DNA from: Mangrovivirga halotolerans
GTDB taxonomy: Bacteria; Bacteroidota; Bacteroidia; Cytophagales; Cyclobacteriaceae
DNA: 64,000 bases
Assembly: GCF_026241165.1 (NCBI RefSeq)
Contig: NZ_JAPFQN010000007.1
Location: forward strand, 62,001 to 126,000
Reading direction: 5' to 3'
Position numbers and translations under genes: made by a program. Under the pieces are notes generated by a model. It was given only the letters and a program-made list of their open reading frames with translations, was not told the DNA's origin and made no database searches. Below are positions 38,512 through 47,406 of this stretch, piece after piece (within the stretch, counting starts at the first letter, position 1; every line of letters starts with the position of its first letter).

Positions 38512-38687
38512 ATCTCAGTTACATTTACCAAGTGACTAACTTTATTGATCATACCCGCTATTTGAGGAGTATTTTCTACCTCTACGGATTTATTGATACG
38601 TCCTAAACCTAGCGCTTCTATCGTTCTAACCTGACGCTTTGGACGACCAATTGTACTTCTTACTTGCGTAATTTTAACCTTCGCCAT
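38508..38687 (-). CDS. rpmD: 50S ribosomal protein L30
   Basis: A 59-residue protein read directly from the gap between rpsE and rplO. It starts [20 protein letters not shown], continues with [20 protein letters not shown] and ends [10 protein letters not shown], matching bacterial L30 in length and in the conserved LGLGRIN segment. It lies 5 bp after rpsE, and its stop overlaps the rplO start by 4 bp. Confidence 0.95.
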   Translation of the reverse strand: MAKVKITQVRSTIGRPKRQVRTIEALGLGRINKSVEVENTPQIAGMINKVSHLVNVTEI

Positions 38688-38692
38688 AATCT

Positions 38693-39214
38693 TTACCCGT
38701 TAAATACTTTATCTAGTTCAACACCTCTTGTTTGTGCCACAGTGTAAGCATCACGTAACTTAGACAGACCATTGAAAGTCGCCTTTACAGCGTTGTGAGG
38801 GTTAGATGAACCCTTAGATTTAGCGAGTACGTCTGTAATACCTGCACTTTCAAGTACAGCACGCATAGCACCACCAGCGATAACTCCAGTACCGTGAGAT
38901 GCAGGTTTGATCAATACTAGTCCACCACCGTATTTACCAACGGTTTCATGAGGAATAGATCCTTTTAGTACAGGAATTTTGATCAGATTCTTTTTTGCAT
39001 CATCGATGCCTTTAGTGATAGCGTCTGTTACCTCATTAGCTTTACCTAATCCGTAACCAACAACTCCGTTACCATCTCCTACAACAACAATTGCAGAGAA
39101 ACTGAAGCGTCTACCACCTTTTACTACTTTAGCTACACGCTTAATTGCTACGACCTTTTCTTTAAGGTCCAATTCACTCGCTTTTACTGATCTTATTGTA
39201 CTACTTTGTGACAT
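38693..39214 (-). CDS. rpsE: 30S ribosomal protein S5
   Basis: S5 lies at the mRNA entry channel and affects decoding accuracy. The 173 residues contain the double-stranded RNA-binding-like N-terminal domain ([40 protein letters not shown]) and the C-terminal domain ([19 protein letters not shown]). It is placed between rplR and rpmD with short gaps. Confidence 0.97.
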   Translation of the reverse strand: MSQSSTIRSVKASELDLKEKVVAIKRVAKVVKGGRRFSFSAIVVVGDGNGVVGYGLGKANEVTDAITKGIDDAKKNLIKIPVLKGSIPHETVGKYGGGLVLIKPASHGTGVIAGGAMRAVLESAGITDVLAKSKGSSNPHNAVKATFNGLSKLRDAYTVAQTRGVELDKVFNG

Positions 39215-39218
39215 ATTC

Positions 39219-39572
39219 TTAGAATTTTAGGCCTCCTTCTCTAGCACCTTCAGCTAGTGACTTTATTCTGCCATGGTAGCGGTAACCGCTACGATCGAAA
39301 ACGACAGTCTCGATGCCATTAGATTTTGCTAGTTCAGCAATTTTCTTACCTACATTATTTGCATCCTCTACATTGAAATTCTTCTTAGAAGGATTTATTT
39401 CTCGAGAAGAAGCGTAAGCAAGTGTATTACCATTTAAATCGTCTATTAATTGTGCATATATAGAAGAATTACTTTTATATACACTCAAACGAGGACGCTC
39501 TGCGGTACCACTTACTTTTTTACGTATTCCTCTTCTTATTCGTAATCTGCGGTTATATTTCTTAATAGCCAT
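39219..39572 (-). CDS. rplR: 50S ribosomal protein L18
   Basis: L18 binds 5S rRNA with L5. The 117 residues start with a very basic tail ([19 protein letters not shown]) and contain the conserved [22 protein letters not shown] and the C-terminal [20 protein letters not shown]. It follows rplF by 11 bp and precedes rpsE by 4 bp. Confidence 0.97.
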   Translation of the reverse strand: MAIKKYNRRLRIRRGIRKKVSGTAERPRLSVYKSNSSIYAQLIDDLNGNTLAYASSREINPSKKNFNVEDANNVGKKIAELAKSNGIETVVFDRSGYRYHGRIKSLAEGAREGGLKF

Positions 39573-39583
39573 ATTACTTCTTA

Positions 39584-40135
39584 TTATTTAGCAGCGGTTT
39601 TACCTGCTTTACGTCTAATTCTTTCACCTACGTAGCGTATACCTTTACCTTTGTAAGGCTCAACTTTTCTAAGTGATTTAATCTTAGCTGCAACCTGGCC
39701 GATTAATTGCTTATCATTACTTTCGAGAGTAACGATAGGGTTTTTACCTTTTTCGGTAGCAGCAGATACTTTTACCTCTTCAGGAACCTGAAAGAAGATA
39801 CTATGAGAATATCCAAGGTTAAGTTCAAGTAACTGACCTTGCGCTGTAGCTTTGTAACCTACACCCACAAGTTCTAATTCTTTTTTATAACCATTAACAA
39901 CACCCTCAACCATATTAGCAACTAGGGCACGAGTAAGACCGTGCATCGCTTTATGCTTCTTCTGTTCGGTTGGACGAACAAATTCAACTTGACCGTCCTC
40001 GATGGATATTTCTATTTCTTCGCTCACATCCTGTACAAGTTCACCCTTAGGGCCTTTAACTGTAATTTGACCAGGTTTATGAGTTATTGTTACACCTTCT
40101 GGTATAGTTATCGGTTTTTTACCAATTCGTGACAT
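39584..40135 (-). CDS. rplF: 50S ribosomal protein L6
   Basis: L6 lies near the GTPase-associated centre. The 183 residues include both L6 repeats: [20 protein letters not shown] at the start, then the internal junction around [20 protein letters not shown], and the conserved C-terminal motif [20 protein letters not shown]. It follows rpsH by 10 bp. Confidence 0.97.
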   Translation of the reverse strand: MSRIGKKPITIPEGVTITHKPGQITVKGPKGELVQDVSEEIEISIEDGQVEFVRPTEQKKHKAMHGLTRALVANMVEGVVNGYKKELELVGVGYKATAQGQLLELNLGYSHSIFFQVPEEVKVSAATEKGKNPIVTLESNDKQLIGQVAAKIKSLRKVEPYKGKGIRYVGERIRRKAGKTAAK

Positions 40136-40145
40136 AATTTCCTAA

Positions 40146-40544
40146 TTAGTATACGTAGCATAAAACTTCACCACCGATATTCTGTGTACGAGCTTCTTTG
40201 TCAGTCATCACACCTACACTGGTAGATAAGATGGCAACTCCAAGACCGTTAAGTACACGAGGCAATTCGGAGGCTTTCGCATATTTTCTCAAACCAGGCT
40301 TACTAACACGCTCTAGATGAACGATAGCAGGAGCCTTGGTTACAGGGTTATACTTCAACGCGATCTTGATTGTGCCCTGTACATTCACATCATCTTCAAA
40401 CTTATACCCTTGGATATAACCTTTATCATGAAGGATTTTTGTCATTTCCTTCTTAATATTCGAAGCGGGTAACTCAACCACACGGTGGTTTGCAGTCATC
40501 GCGTTTCTAATCCTTGTTAAATAATCTGCTATTGGATCAGTCAT
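40146..40544 (-). CDS. rpsH: 30S ribosomal protein S8
   Basis: S8 binds the central domain of 16S rRNA and, in E. coli, represses its own operon. The 132 residues start [20 protein letters not shown] and hold the RNA-binding C-terminal part ([38 protein letters not shown]). Unlike its tightly packed neighbours it is preceded by an 89-bp gap with an exact -7 promoter box and a hairpin, so it likely starts a separate transcript. Confidence 0.97.
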   Translation of the reverse strand: MTDPIADYLTRIRNAMTANHRVVELPASNIKKEMTKILHDKGYIQGYKFEDDVNVQGTIKIALKYNPVTKAPAIVHLERVSKPGLRKYAKASELPRVLNGLGVAILSTSVGVMTDKEARTQNIGGEVLCYVY

Positions 40545-40566
40545 CTTTAATCAATAATATTGTTAA

Positions 40567-40584
40567 GCCTGATTTGAAACAGGC
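40567..40584 (-). promoter_or_regulatory. 5'-leader hairpin before rpsH
   Basis: GCCTG pairs with CAGGC (40567-40571 and 40580-40584) around an 8-nt loop. It starts 3 nt after the -7 box, so it would be at the very 5' end of the rpsH transcript. A role in stability or feedback control is an inference. Confidence 0.4.
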
Positions 40585-40587
40585 GTG

Positions 40588-40595
40588 CAAAGATA
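40588..40595 (-). promoter_or_regulatory. Internal -7 promoter box in front of rpsH
   Basis: TATCTTTG followed by CA on the minus strand is an exact TAnnTTTG match in the only sizeable gap (89 bp) within the spc operon. The -33 position is AT-rich without a clear TTTG. Confidence 0.5.
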
Positions 40596-40633
40596 AAGAA
40601 CTTTTCTTATATATAAAATAAAAGGGCTGATAA

Positions 40634-40903
40634 TTACCAGCTTGCTTTTTTAACACCCGGAATTTTTCCGTCTAGTGCCATTTCTCTAAAAGTTACCCTT
40701 GAGATTCCAAATTTTCTCATATAACCTTTAGGACGACCAGTTAATTTACATCTGTTGTGTAGTCTAACCGGTGAGGCATTTCTTGGAAGTTTATCAAGAC
40801 CTTCGTAATCGCCAGCAGCTTTTAATTCAGCACGCTTCTTCGCATACTTGGCTACTAAACGCTCACGCTTTCTTTCTCGGGCTTTTAATGCTTCTCTTGC
40901 CAT
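40634..40903 (-). CDS. rpsN: 30S ribosomal protein S14, zinc-free form
   Basis: S14 is in the head of the small subunit. The 89-residue protein is the longer zinc-independent type: its core [20 protein letters not shown] has a single Cys and no C-x2-C pair. The N-terminal part is highly basic and helical ([20 protein letters not shown]). It follows rplE by 6 bp, and an unusual 89-bp gap separates it from rpsH. Confidence 0.97.
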   Translation of the reverse strand: MAREALKARERKRERLVAKYAKKRAELKAAGDYEGLDKLPRNASPVRLHNRCKLTGRPKGYMRKFGISRVTFREMALDGKIPGVKKASW

Positions 40904-40909
40904 AATTTC

Positions 40910-41464
40910 TTATTTGTTTTTGTTTACGAAAGGCATTCCCAGCGCTTTCAACAATTCAAAACACTCTTCATCTGTATCGGCAGTGGTTACAAACGTTATA
41001 TCCATACCGTTTATTTTCTTAACCTGATCGATACTGATTTCAGGGAAAATAATCTGCTCTTTCACACCCAGTGTGTAATTACCTCTGCCATCGAATCCTT
41101 TGTCACTTACACCACGGAAGTCTCTTACACGTGGAAGTGCGATATTTAATAATCTATCAAGGAATTCGTACATGCGTTCTCCTCTCAAAGTAACTTTAGC
41201 TCCGATAGGCATTCCTTCTCTTAACTTAAAGTTTGAGACAGAGTTTTTCGCAAGGGTAACTACGGCTTTCTGACCTGTGATTGCAGTTAATTCCTCAACA
41301 CCAACATCTACCAACTTTTTATCGGCAACTGCTGCACCAATACCTTTGTTGATACAAATCTTGGTGATCTTAGGCACCTGCATTACAGACTTGTACTGAA
41401 ATTTTTCTTTCAGTGCAGGTGCAATCTCGCTTAGGTATTTATCTTTTAATCTTGGATTAGCCAT
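40910..41464 (-). CDS. rplE: 50S ribosomal protein L5
   Basis: L5 binds 5S rRNA and bridges to S13. The 184 residues contain [20 protein letters not shown] near the N-terminus and [20 protein letters not shown] in the middle, and end with [20 protein letters not shown]. Its start overlaps the end of rplX by 8 bp, consistent with translational coupling. Confidence 0.97.
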   Translation of the reverse strand: MANPRLKDKYLSEIAPALKEKFQYKSVMQVPKITKICINKGIGAAVADKKLVDVGVEELTAITGQKAVVTLAKNSVSNFKLREGMPIGAKVTLRGERMYEFLDRLLNIALPRVRDFRGVSDKGFDGRGNYTLGVKEQIIFPEISIDQVKKINGMDITFVTTADTDEECFELLKALGMPFVNKNK

Positions 41465-41801
41465 TTTTAATTACCTCTCCGGTTTTTTTTGAATAACGTT
41501 GTAGTTTACCGTTTTCATCAACTTTACGTCCTACTCTTGTAGGTTCGCCAGTTGCGGGATCAACCAACATCAGGTTGCTCATATGAATAGGTGCTTCAAC
41601 CTTCTCGATACCACCCTCTGGCTTAGTAGCCGAAGGTTTAACATGTTTAGTTACCATGTTTACGCCTTCTACGATAGCGCGGTAAGTTGAAGGGATCACC
41701 TCAAGAACTTGTCCTGTTTTACCGTTTTGATTTCCAGCAATCACTTTTACGGTATCACCCTTACGGATGTGGAATTTATTTGTTTTGTGTGCGTTCTTCA
41801 T
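41457..41801 (-). CDS. rplX: 50S ribosomal protein L24
   Basis: L24 starts assembly of the large subunit. The 114 residues carry the KOW motif near the N-terminus ([20 protein letters not shown]) and [20 protein letters not shown], followed by a basic tail. It follows rplN by 3 bp and overlaps rplE by 8 bp. Confidence 0.97.
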   Translation of the reverse strand: MKNAHKTNKFHIRKGDTVKVIAGNQNGKTGQVLEVIPSTYRAIVEGVNMVTKHVKPSATKPEGGIEKVEAPIHMSNLMLVDPATGEPTRVGRKVDENGKLQRYSKKTGEVIKNG

Positions 41802-41804
41802 AAC

Positions 41805-42173
41805 TTAAAGTACTTCAGGAGCTAAGGAAACAATTTTCATGAATTGCCTTTCACGAAGTTCACGTGCAACAGGCCCGAAAATACGGGTTCCTCTAGGCTC
41901 GTCATTGTTATTCAGCAGCACAGCGGCGTTGTCTTCAAAGCGAATATAAGACCCGTCTTTACGACGAACTTCTTTCTTCGTACGAACAACAACAGCTCTT
42001 GAAACTGTACCTTTCTTCAGGTTGCTTGATGATAATGCAGATTTTACTGTTACGATGATCTTGTCACCGACAGAAGCGTATCGCTTTCCGGTTCCTCCAA
42101 GTACTCTTATACAAAGCACCTCTTTGGCACCACTGTTATCTGCAACGTTAAGTCTAGACTCTTGCTGTATCAT
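41805..42173 (-). CDS. rplN: 50S ribosomal protein L14
   Basis: L14 sits at the subunit interface and is the docking site for the silencing factor RsfS. The 122 residues begin [20 protein letters not shown] and contain the conserved [22 protein letters not shown] at 42173 is chosen; an ATG at 42212 would add 13 residues and run into rpsQ. It lies 2 bp after rpsQ. Confidence 0.97.
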   Translation of the reverse strand: MIQQESRLNVADNSGAKEVLCIRVLGGTGKRYASVGDKIIVTVKSALSSSNLKKGTVSRAVVVRTKKEVRRKDGSYIRFEDNAAVLLNNNDEPRGTRIFGPVARELRERQFMKIVSLAPEVL

Positions 42174-42175
42174 GA

Positions 42176-42433
42176 TTACTTCGCTCTCTCTAAGATTTCT
42201 ACTAATCTCCACCTTTTGTTTTTAGACAAAGGTCGAGTTTCCATGATTCTTACTGTATCTCCTATTCCGCACTCTTCATTTTCATCGTGCGCAGTGAATT
42301 TGCTGGTCTTACCAACGAATTTACCGTAGATAGGATGTTTTTCTTTTCGATCAACAGAAATGGTAATTGTCTTTTGCATTTTATTGCTGACAACTTTACC
42401 TATTCGTTCTTTTCTTAATTTTCGATTCTCCAT
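42176..42433 (-). CDS. rpsQ: 30S ribosomal protein S17
   Basis: S17 is an OB-fold primary binder of 16S rRNA. The 85 residues show [20 protein letters not shown] near the start, then [20 protein letters not shown] and the typical [20 protein letters not shown]. It follows rpmC by 11 bp and precedes rplN by 2 bp. Confidence 0.97.
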   Translation of the reverse strand: MENRKLRKERIGKVVSNKMQKTITISVDRKEKHPIYGKFVGKTSKFTAHDENEECGIGDTVRIMETRPLSKNKRWRLVEILERAK

Positions 42434-42444
42434 TGCCTTTTTTC

Positions 42445-42639
42445 TTATTTAGCAATTTCTTTTGCTCTTAGTTCTGTTTTAAGACGAGCTATTAACCTGC
42501 GCGACTCACGGATCTTCATCGGATTCTCAATCGGAGAGATCTCGTGTGCAAACTTCAATTTGCTTAGTGCTTCAGTTTCCTCGTTTATGCGAGCTTCTAG
42601 CTCTTCGGCTGTCAGAGATTTAATTTCACTCGTTTTCAT
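42445..42639 (-). CDS. rpmC: 50S ribosomal protein L29
   Basis: L29 lies at the polypeptide exit and helps bind trigger factor and the signal recognition particle. The 64 residues form two helices with the conserved [20 protein letters not shown] and a second helix [18 protein letters not shown]. It follows rplP by 4 bp. Confidence 0.96.
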   Translation of the reverse strand: MKTSEIKSLTAEELEARINEETEALSKLKFAHEISPIENPMKIRESRRLIARLKTELRAKEIAK

Positions 42640-42643
42640 ACCC

Positions 42644-43063
42644 TTATTCAGTATAGTCTCTTCTTACAACAAATTTTGTACTGATAGGTAGCTTTTGCTG
42701 AGCTAATCTCATTGCTTCCTGAGCTAATGCACGTGGCACACCTCCGGCTTCAAATAAGATTGTACCCGGCTTTACAGTAGCCACCCAATATTCCGGTGCA
42801 CCTTTACCTTTACCCATACGAACCTCTGCAGGTTTCTTAGTGATGGGCTTATCTGGAAAGATACGGATCCATACCTGACCCTGACGTTTCATTGCACGGG
42901 TCATGGCGATACGAGCAGCCTCTATCTGGCGAGCAGTAATCCATCCTGGTTCTAACGATTTGATCGCGAAAGAACCGAATGAAATGGTATAACCTCTTTG
43001 AGCTATCCCTTTAACTCTACCCTTCTGCTGCTTTCTGAATTTTGTTCTTTTAGGTTGTAACAT
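42644..43063 (-). CDS. rplP: 50S ribosomal protein L16
   Basis: L16 contacts A-site tRNA near the peptidyl-transferase centre. The 139 residues include [20 protein letters not shown] at the start, [20 protein letters not shown] mid-protein and [18 protein letters not shown] later. It follows rpsC by 45 bp and precedes rpmC by 4 bp. Confidence 0.97.
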   Translation of the reverse strand: MLQPKRTKFRKQQKGRVKGIAQRGYTISFGSFAIKSLEPGWITARQIEAARIAMTRAMKRQGQVWIRIFPDKPITKKPAEVRMGKGKGAPEYWVATVKPGTILFEAGGVPRALAQEAMRLAQQKLPISTKFVVRRDYTE

Positions 43064-43108
43064 TTCTAAATTTTGTTAACGTTCAGCAATCTTTTAAACC
43101 TGCGTCGG

Positions 43109-43819
43109 TTAGCGCTTTCTGCGTTGACGTTTTCTTCCGCCGCCGCTGTTACCTTGATTCGAACCGCCTCCAACGTTAGGCGATAAATCGCGCTTGCCGA
43201 ACACTTCACCTTTAAAGATCCAAACTTTGATACCGATTATACCATAAACAGTATCAGCTTCAGACACATGATAGTCGATATCTGCACGTAGGGTATGCAA
43301 AGGAATTCGACCTTCTTTATATTGCTCAGTTCGAGCCATTTCAGCGCCACCTAAACGTCCGCTAACTTTGATCTTAATACCTTGCGCTCCAACTCTCATT
43401 GCTGATGAGATGGCTTGCTTCATCGCTCTTCTATAAGAGATACGAGCTTTAAGCTGCTGCGCAATGCTATCGCCTACGAGTTTGGCATCTAACTCCGGGC
43501 GCTTAATTTCAAAGATGTTAATTTGAACGTCCTTACCAGTTAACTTTTTAAGCTCTTCTTTGATACGATCTACTTCCGAGCCACCTTTCCCGATAACGAC
43601 TCCGGGGCGGGCAGTGTGAATGGTAAGAGTGATACGCTTAAGGGTGCGTTCTATAACTATTTTTGAGATACCACCTTTAGGTATCCTTGCTTCTACATAT
43701 TGTCTTATCTTGTGGTCTTCTACCAGCTTATCGCTGAAGTCCTTACCTCCGAACCAGGCAGAATCCCAACCTTTGATTATTCCCAGTCTAAGACCTATAG
43801 GATTTACTTTTTGTCCCAT
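43109..43819 (-). CDS. rpsC: 30S ribosomal protein S3
   Basis: S3 lines the mRNA entry channel. The 236 residues start [20 protein letters not shown], carry a KH domain with the invariant [14 protein letters not shown] loop, and the C-terminal domain ([20 protein letters not shown]). The last 20 or so residues are Gly/Ser/Arg/Lys-rich. It follows rplV by 2 bp. Confidence 0.97.
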   Translation of the reverse strand: MGQKVNPIGLRLGIIKGWDSAWFGGKDFSDKLVEDHKIRQYVEARIPKGGISKIVIERTLKRITLTIHTARPGVVIGKGGSEVDRIKEELKKLTGKDVQINIFEIKRPELDAKLVGDSIAQQLKARISYRRAMKQAISSAMRVGAQGIKIKVSGRLGGAEMARTEQYKEGRIPLHTLRADIDYHVSEADTVYGIIGIKVWIFKGEVFGKRDLSPNVGGGSNQGNSGGGRKRQRRKR

Positions 43820-43821
43820 TC

Positions 43822-44214
43822 CTATTCGTTGTTATCTTGTTCCTGATTATTTTCTGCTGTATGATCTACCGCTTGAAGGCTATCAACCACGATTGTAACA
43901 TGGTTTGAACGCTTTCTGATTCGGTGTGCTCGGCCCTGAGGTGCCGGACGAAGTCGCTTAAGCATGCGACCACTATCTACAAAGATTGTTTTAACGTACA
44001 AGTCAGCTTCCTCCAAATCGGCATCTTCATTCTTTTGCTGCCAATTGGCGATAGCAGAAAGTAACAATTTTTCCAGCCTGGCAGAACCATGCTTGGAATC
44101 AAACTTTAATATATTCAAGGCCCTGTTCACTCTTTCTCCACGGATCATATCCGCTACAAGACGCATCTTGCGAGGTGAAGTAGGCACATTGTTTAATTTT
44201 GCTATTGCTTCCAT
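43822..44214 (-). CDS. rplV: 50S ribosomal protein L22
   Basis: L22 reaches into the exit tunnel. The 130 residues contain [20 protein letters not shown] at the start and the conserved hairpin region ending in [20 protein letters not shown]. An acidic tail (about 12 residues, Asn/Gln/Asp/Glu-rich) follows the usual end. It follows rpsS by 11 bp. Confidence 0.97.
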   Translation of the reverse strand: MEAIAKLNNVPTSPRKMRLVADMIRGERVNRALNILKFDSKHGSARLEKLLLSAIANWQQKNEDADLEEADLYVKTIFVDSGRMLKRLRPAPQGRAHRIRKRSNHVTIVVDSLQAVDHTAENNQEQDNNE

Positions 44215-44225
44215 CTTTTTAGCGC

Positions 44226-44504
44226 TTAACGTTTGCCTTTATCCTTTTTGTTCACATGCCCTCTGTAGGTACGTGTTGGGGCAAATTCTCCTAACTTATG
44301 CCCTACCATGTTTTCTGTAACATAAACAGGGATAAATTTATTTCCGTTGTGGACCGCGAATGTAAATCCTACAAATTCCGGCGAAATCATTGATCTTCTC
44401 GACCAGGTCTTGATCACTGATTTTTTTCCGCTTTCATTCATGGCGTCGACTTTCTTCTCGAGCCTGAAATCAATATATGGTCCTTTTTTTAATGATCTAG
44501 CCAT
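44226..44504 (-). CDS. rpsS: 30S ribosomal protein S19
   Basis: S19 is in the head of the small subunit and pairs with S13. The 92 residues include [20 protein letters not shown], the conserved [20 protein letters not shown] and [18 protein letters not shown]. It follows rplB by 2 bp and precedes rplV by 11 bp. Confidence 0.98.
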   Translation of the reverse strand: MARSLKKGPYIDFRLEKKVDAMNESGKKSVIKTWSRRSMISPEFVGFTFAVHNGNKFIPVYVTENMVGHKLGEFAPTRTYRGHVNKKDKGKR

Positions 44505-44506
44505 AA

Positions 44507-45337
44507 TTATTTCTTCTTCTTCCTTCTACTGATGATTAATCTGTCAGAGTATTTCTTTGGTTTACGAGTTTTTAACCCTTTAGTGTAAAGTCCGTTTCTT
44601 GATCTAGGATGTCCTCCTGATGCACGTCCTTCACCACCACCCATTGGGTGATCAACAGGGTTCATTACAACACCACGTACTCGTGGACGTCGTCCCAACC
44701 ATCTGTTTCTACCAGCTTTACCAAGCTTTACGTTCATGTGGTCAGAATTACTTACCGCACCAACTGTAGCATAACATCTGGTTAATACTCTTCTTGTTTC
44801 ACCTGAAGGAAGCTTTATTGTAGCATAATTACCTTCACGAGCCAAAAGCTGAGCATAAGATCCTGCACTTCTTACCATAGCAGCTCCGTTTCCTGGTTGC
44901 AATTCTACATTGTGAAGAATTGTGCCTAAAGGAATTTTCGCTAATGGTAAAGCGTTTCCTAGCTCAGGAGCAGCATCCTGCCCTGCGATGATCTGTTGTC
45001 CTTCCTGTAATCCTTCAGGAGCAAGAATATATCTCTTCTCTCCGTCTGCATAGAACAACAACGCGATGAAAGCTGTACGATTCGGATCGTACTGGATACT
45101 TTTTACCGTTGCCGGGATATCTCTTTTATCTCTTTTGAAATCGATTATTCTGTATTTCTGCTTATGTCCGCCACCAATGTAACGCATTGTCATACGTCCC
45201 TGGTTGTTACGGCCACCTGATTTAGTTTTACCAACAAGCAATGACTTCTCTGGAGCATCCTTGCTGATTCCACTGTAAACAGGAGCTAATCTGTATCGTT
45301 GTCCCGGAGTTACCGGTCTTAATTTTTTAACTGCCAT
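44507..45337 (-). CDS. rplB: 50S ribosomal protein L2
   Basis: L2 is required for subunit association and peptidyl-transferase activity. The 276 residues contain the OB and SH3-like domains ([40 protein letters not shown]) and the invariant C-terminal region [20 protein letters not shown] with the functionally important His. It follows rplW by 11 bp. Confidence 0.98.
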   Translation of the reverse strand: MAVKKLRPVTPGQRYRLAPVYSGISKDAPEKSLLVGKTKSGGRNNQGRMTMRYIGGGHKQKYRIIDFKRDKRDIPATVKSIQYDPNRTAFIALLFYADGEKRYILAPEGLQEGQQIIAGQDAAPELGNALPLAKIPLGTILHNVELQPGNGAAMVRSAGSYAQLLAREGNYATIKLPSGETRRVLTRCYATVGAVSNSDHMNVKLGKAGRNRWLGRRPRVRGVVMNPVDHPMGGGEGRASGGHPRSRNGLYTKGLKTRKPKKYSDRLIISRRKKKK

Positions 45338-45348
45338 TTCTCAGTTGA

Positions 45349-45636
45349 TTATATACCACTGTAAAAATCTATTACTTCGCCTTCTGCAACAGTAACAATT
45401 GCTTTCTTGTATGAAGGCTTTCTTCCGGTAAGGATTTGAGATTTAGTATATCTCGTCTTCTTCTTACCTAGTACGTTTATTGTGTTAACGGCTTCTACAG
45501 ATACGCCGTAGGCTTGTTCAACAGCCTTTTTTATTTGCAGCTTATTGGCTTTTCGACTTACTACGAAGCCATACTTGCCCTTTTCGTTCATCTCCGAGAC
45601 CTTTTCGGTCACTATAGGTTTAATCAGTACGCTCAT
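45349..45636 (-). CDS. rplW: 50S ribosomal protein L23
   Basis: L23 is the docking protein for trigger factor and SRP at the tunnel exit. The 95 residues start MSVLIKPIVTEKVSEMNEKG and contain VSRKANKLQIKKAVEQAYGV with the family's surface-loop region. It follows rplD by 3 bp and precedes rplB by 11 bp. Confidence 0.97.
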   Translation of the reverse strand: MSVLIKPIVTEKVSEMNEKGKYGFVVSRKANKLQIKKAVEQAYGVSVEAVNTINVLGKKKTRYTKSQILTGRKPSYKKAIVTVAEGEVIDFYSGI

Positions 45637-45639
45637 GGC

Positions 45640-46269
45640 TTACTTATTAAAAAGTTTTTCCAATTGTTCCACACTGCTTTCGCTTAATATCAGCGTATCA
45701 GCATTAATCACTTTATACGTGCTCAATTCATCGCACGTGATTACGTCTGTCTTTTTGATGTTTCTGCTTGATAACAATAAATTCTTATCTGCAGAATCAA
45801 CAACAAGTAACGTCTTTTTGTCAGCAAGAGACAATGCATTAAGCATTGACAAATACTCTTTAGTTTTTGGTGCATCAAATGAAACACCATCTAAAACTGT
45901 AATTGCTGAATCTTTTGCTTTATATGCTAAAGCACTTTTTCGTGCTAATTGCTTAACTTTTTTATTAAGCTTAAATCCGTAGTTTCTTGGCTGAGGACCA
46001 AATACACGTCCACCACCTTTGAAAATTGGAGATTTAATACTTCCTGCACGAGCAGTACCTGTACCTTTCTGTTTCTTTATCTTTCTGGTAGATCCGGTGA
46101 TCTCAGCACGTTCTTTTGACTTGTGAGTACCCTGTCGTTGATTAGCCAGGTATTGTTTCACATCAAGATATATCGCGTGATCATTTGGTTCAATTCCAAA
46201 AACTGAATCAGCTAACTTAACCTTTCTACCCGTATCCTCTCCGGTTCTTGATAATACTGTTATTTCCAT
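45640..46269 (-). CDS. rplD: 50S ribosomal protein L4
   Basis: L4 lines the exit tunnel; in E. coli it also represses its own operon through the leader RNA. The 209 residues include the loop region with [20 protein letters not shown] and the terminal domain ([20 protein letters not shown]). The order rplC-rplD-rplW is normal. It follows rplC by 4 bp; a structured leader precedes rplC. Confidence 0.97.
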   Translation of the reverse strand: MEITVLSRTGEDTGRKVKLADSVFGIEPNDHAIYLDVKQYLANQRQGTHKSKERAEITGSTRKIKKQKGTGTARAGSIKSPIFKGGGRVFGPQPRNYGFKLNKKVKQLARKSALAYKAKDSAITVLDGVSFDAPKTKEYLSMLNALSLADKKTLLVVDSADKNLLLSSRNIKKTDVITCDELSTYKVINADTLILSESSVEQLEKLFNK

Positions 46270-46273
46270 GATC

Positions 46274-46906
46274 TTACTTCTCTAGAATTAAGTATGAATT
46301 TTTTGCACCGGGTACCGAACCACTAACTAGGATAAGATTCTCATCAGCAAGAATCTTCATAACTTTTAAGTTCGTTACCTTAACTGATTTGTTTCCGGTC
46401 TGTCCAGCCATCTTCATTCCTTTGAATACTCTCGCCGGATACGATGCTGCACCAATTGATCCAGGTGCTCTTAATCTGTTGTGCTGACCATGAGTTGCCT
46501 GGCCTACACCACCAAATCCATGACGCTTAACTACACCTTGAAAACCTTTACCTTTGCTTACGCCTTTTACATCAAGGAAGTCACCTTCCTCAAAGACGTC
46601 CTGTACACTGACTTCTTTTCCAAGCTCAATACCACCTTCAAATTCAAGACGGAAATCTCTGAATTCCACTACCTTGGATTTTGGTGTTGTATCAGCTTTT
46701 TTAAAGTGACCTAACAATGCCTGAGGTGTACGTTTTTCTTTACGCTCACCGTACGCTAATTGTACAGCATTGTAGCCGTCAGTTTCTTCATTCTTCACTT
46801 GTGTAATCACACAAGGACCAGCCTCTATCACCGTGCATGCGACGTTTCGTCCATCGGCACCGTAAACGCTAGTCATTCCGATTTTTCTACCTATTATTCC
46901 TGACAT
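46274..46906 (-). CDS. rplC: 50S ribosomal protein L3
   Basis: L3 is an early assembly protein near the peptidyl-transferase centre. The 210 residues begin [20 protein letters not shown] and carry [20 protein letters not shown] with the methylated-Gln region, then [20 protein letters not shown]. The ATG at 46906 is chosen over one at 46936, which would add 10 unconserved residues. It is the first gene of the S10-spc-alpha cluster here; rpsJ is separated by a terminator. Confidence 0.97.
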   Translation of the reverse strand: MSGIIGRKIGMTSVYGADGRNVACTVIEAGPCVITQVKNEETDGYNAVQLAYGERKEKRTPQALLGHFKKADTTPKSKVVEFRDFRLEFEGGIELGKEVSVQDVFEEGDFLDVKGVSKGKGFQGVVKRHGFGGVGQATHGQHNRLRAPGSIGAASYPARVFKGMKMAGQTGNKSVKVTNLKVMKILADENLILVSGSVPGAKNSYLILEK

Positions 46907-46924
46907 TTCTTTAATTTTTAACTC

Positions 46925-46963
46925 CCTTTTGCACAACGAGTTGCGGAATCACCACGCAAAAGG
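46925..46963 (-). promoter_or_regulatory. Structured 5' leader of rplC
   Basis: On the minus strand CCTTTTGC (46956-46963) pairs with GCAAAAGG (46925-46932), enclosing a smaller CAA-CTCG-TTG hairpin. The outer stem would begin at the predicted transcription start. It may control the operon; the function is inferred from structure and position. Confidence 0.45.
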
Positions 46964-46967
46964 ACTG

Positions 46968-46975
46968 CAAAGATA
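46968..46975 (-). promoter_or_regulatory. -7 promoter box of the rplC operon
   Basis: TATCTTTG followed by CAG on the minus strand is an exact TAnnTTTG match, 61 bp before the rplC ATG and downstream of the rpsJ terminator. The -33 position is T-rich without a clear TTTG. Confidence 0.55.
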
Positions 46976-47040
46976 GAAATTAATGTGATTAAAAAAAACT
47001 TATTATCAATAATTTCCGATTGCAGACTTTAGACAATAAA

Positions 47041-47070
47041 AAAAGAACCAATACAACGATTGGTTCTTTT
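47041..47070 (-). terminator. Intrinsic terminator after rpsJ
   Basis: A perfect 12-bp stem (AAAAGAACCAAT / ATTGGTTCTTTT) with a 6-nt loop and a T run on the minus strand lies 19 bp after the rpsJ stop. Confidence 0.88.
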
Positions 47071-47089
47071 ATATTTCTGTGTATTAAGA

Positions 47090-47395
47090 TCAAACTTTAA
47101 TCTCTACATCAACACCACTTGGAAGTTCAAGCTTCATCAGAGCGTCTACAGTTTTTGCACTGTTAGAGTAGATATCTACCAGTCTTTTGTAAGTACAAAG
47201 CTGGAATTGCTCTCTTGACTTCTTGTTTACGTGTGGAGAACGTAAAACTGTAAAGATGTCCTTCTCTGTTGGAAGAGGAATAGGACCACTTACTACTGCT
47301 CCAGTAGTTTTTACAGCACGAACGATCTTTTCTGATGATTTATCAACGAGATTATGATCGTATGACTTAAGTTTTATTCTTATTTTCTGTGTCAT
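47090..47395 (-). CDS. rpsJ: 30S ribosomal protein S10
   Basis: S10 is part of the small-subunit head and also acts with NusB in antitermination. The 101 residues show [20 protein letters not shown] near the start and the conserved region with [20 protein letters not shown], then [20 protein letters not shown]. It follows fusA by 11 bp and is followed by a terminator, so it belongs to the str operon rather than to the rplC operon. Confidence 0.97.
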   Translation of the reverse strand: MTQKIRIKLKSYDHNLVDKSSEKIVRAVKTTGAVVSGPIPLPTEKDIFTVLRSPHVNKKSREQFQLCTYKRLVDIYSNSAKTVDALMKLELPSGVDVEIKV

Positions 47396-47406
47396 AATTC
47401 TGTTTT

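Noticed and set aside
45545-45982. A 145-residue plus-strand frame opposite rplW and rplD
   Set aside because: Both strands cannot reasonably code here; the minus-strand L23 and L4 are certain, and the shadow shows no recognisable features.
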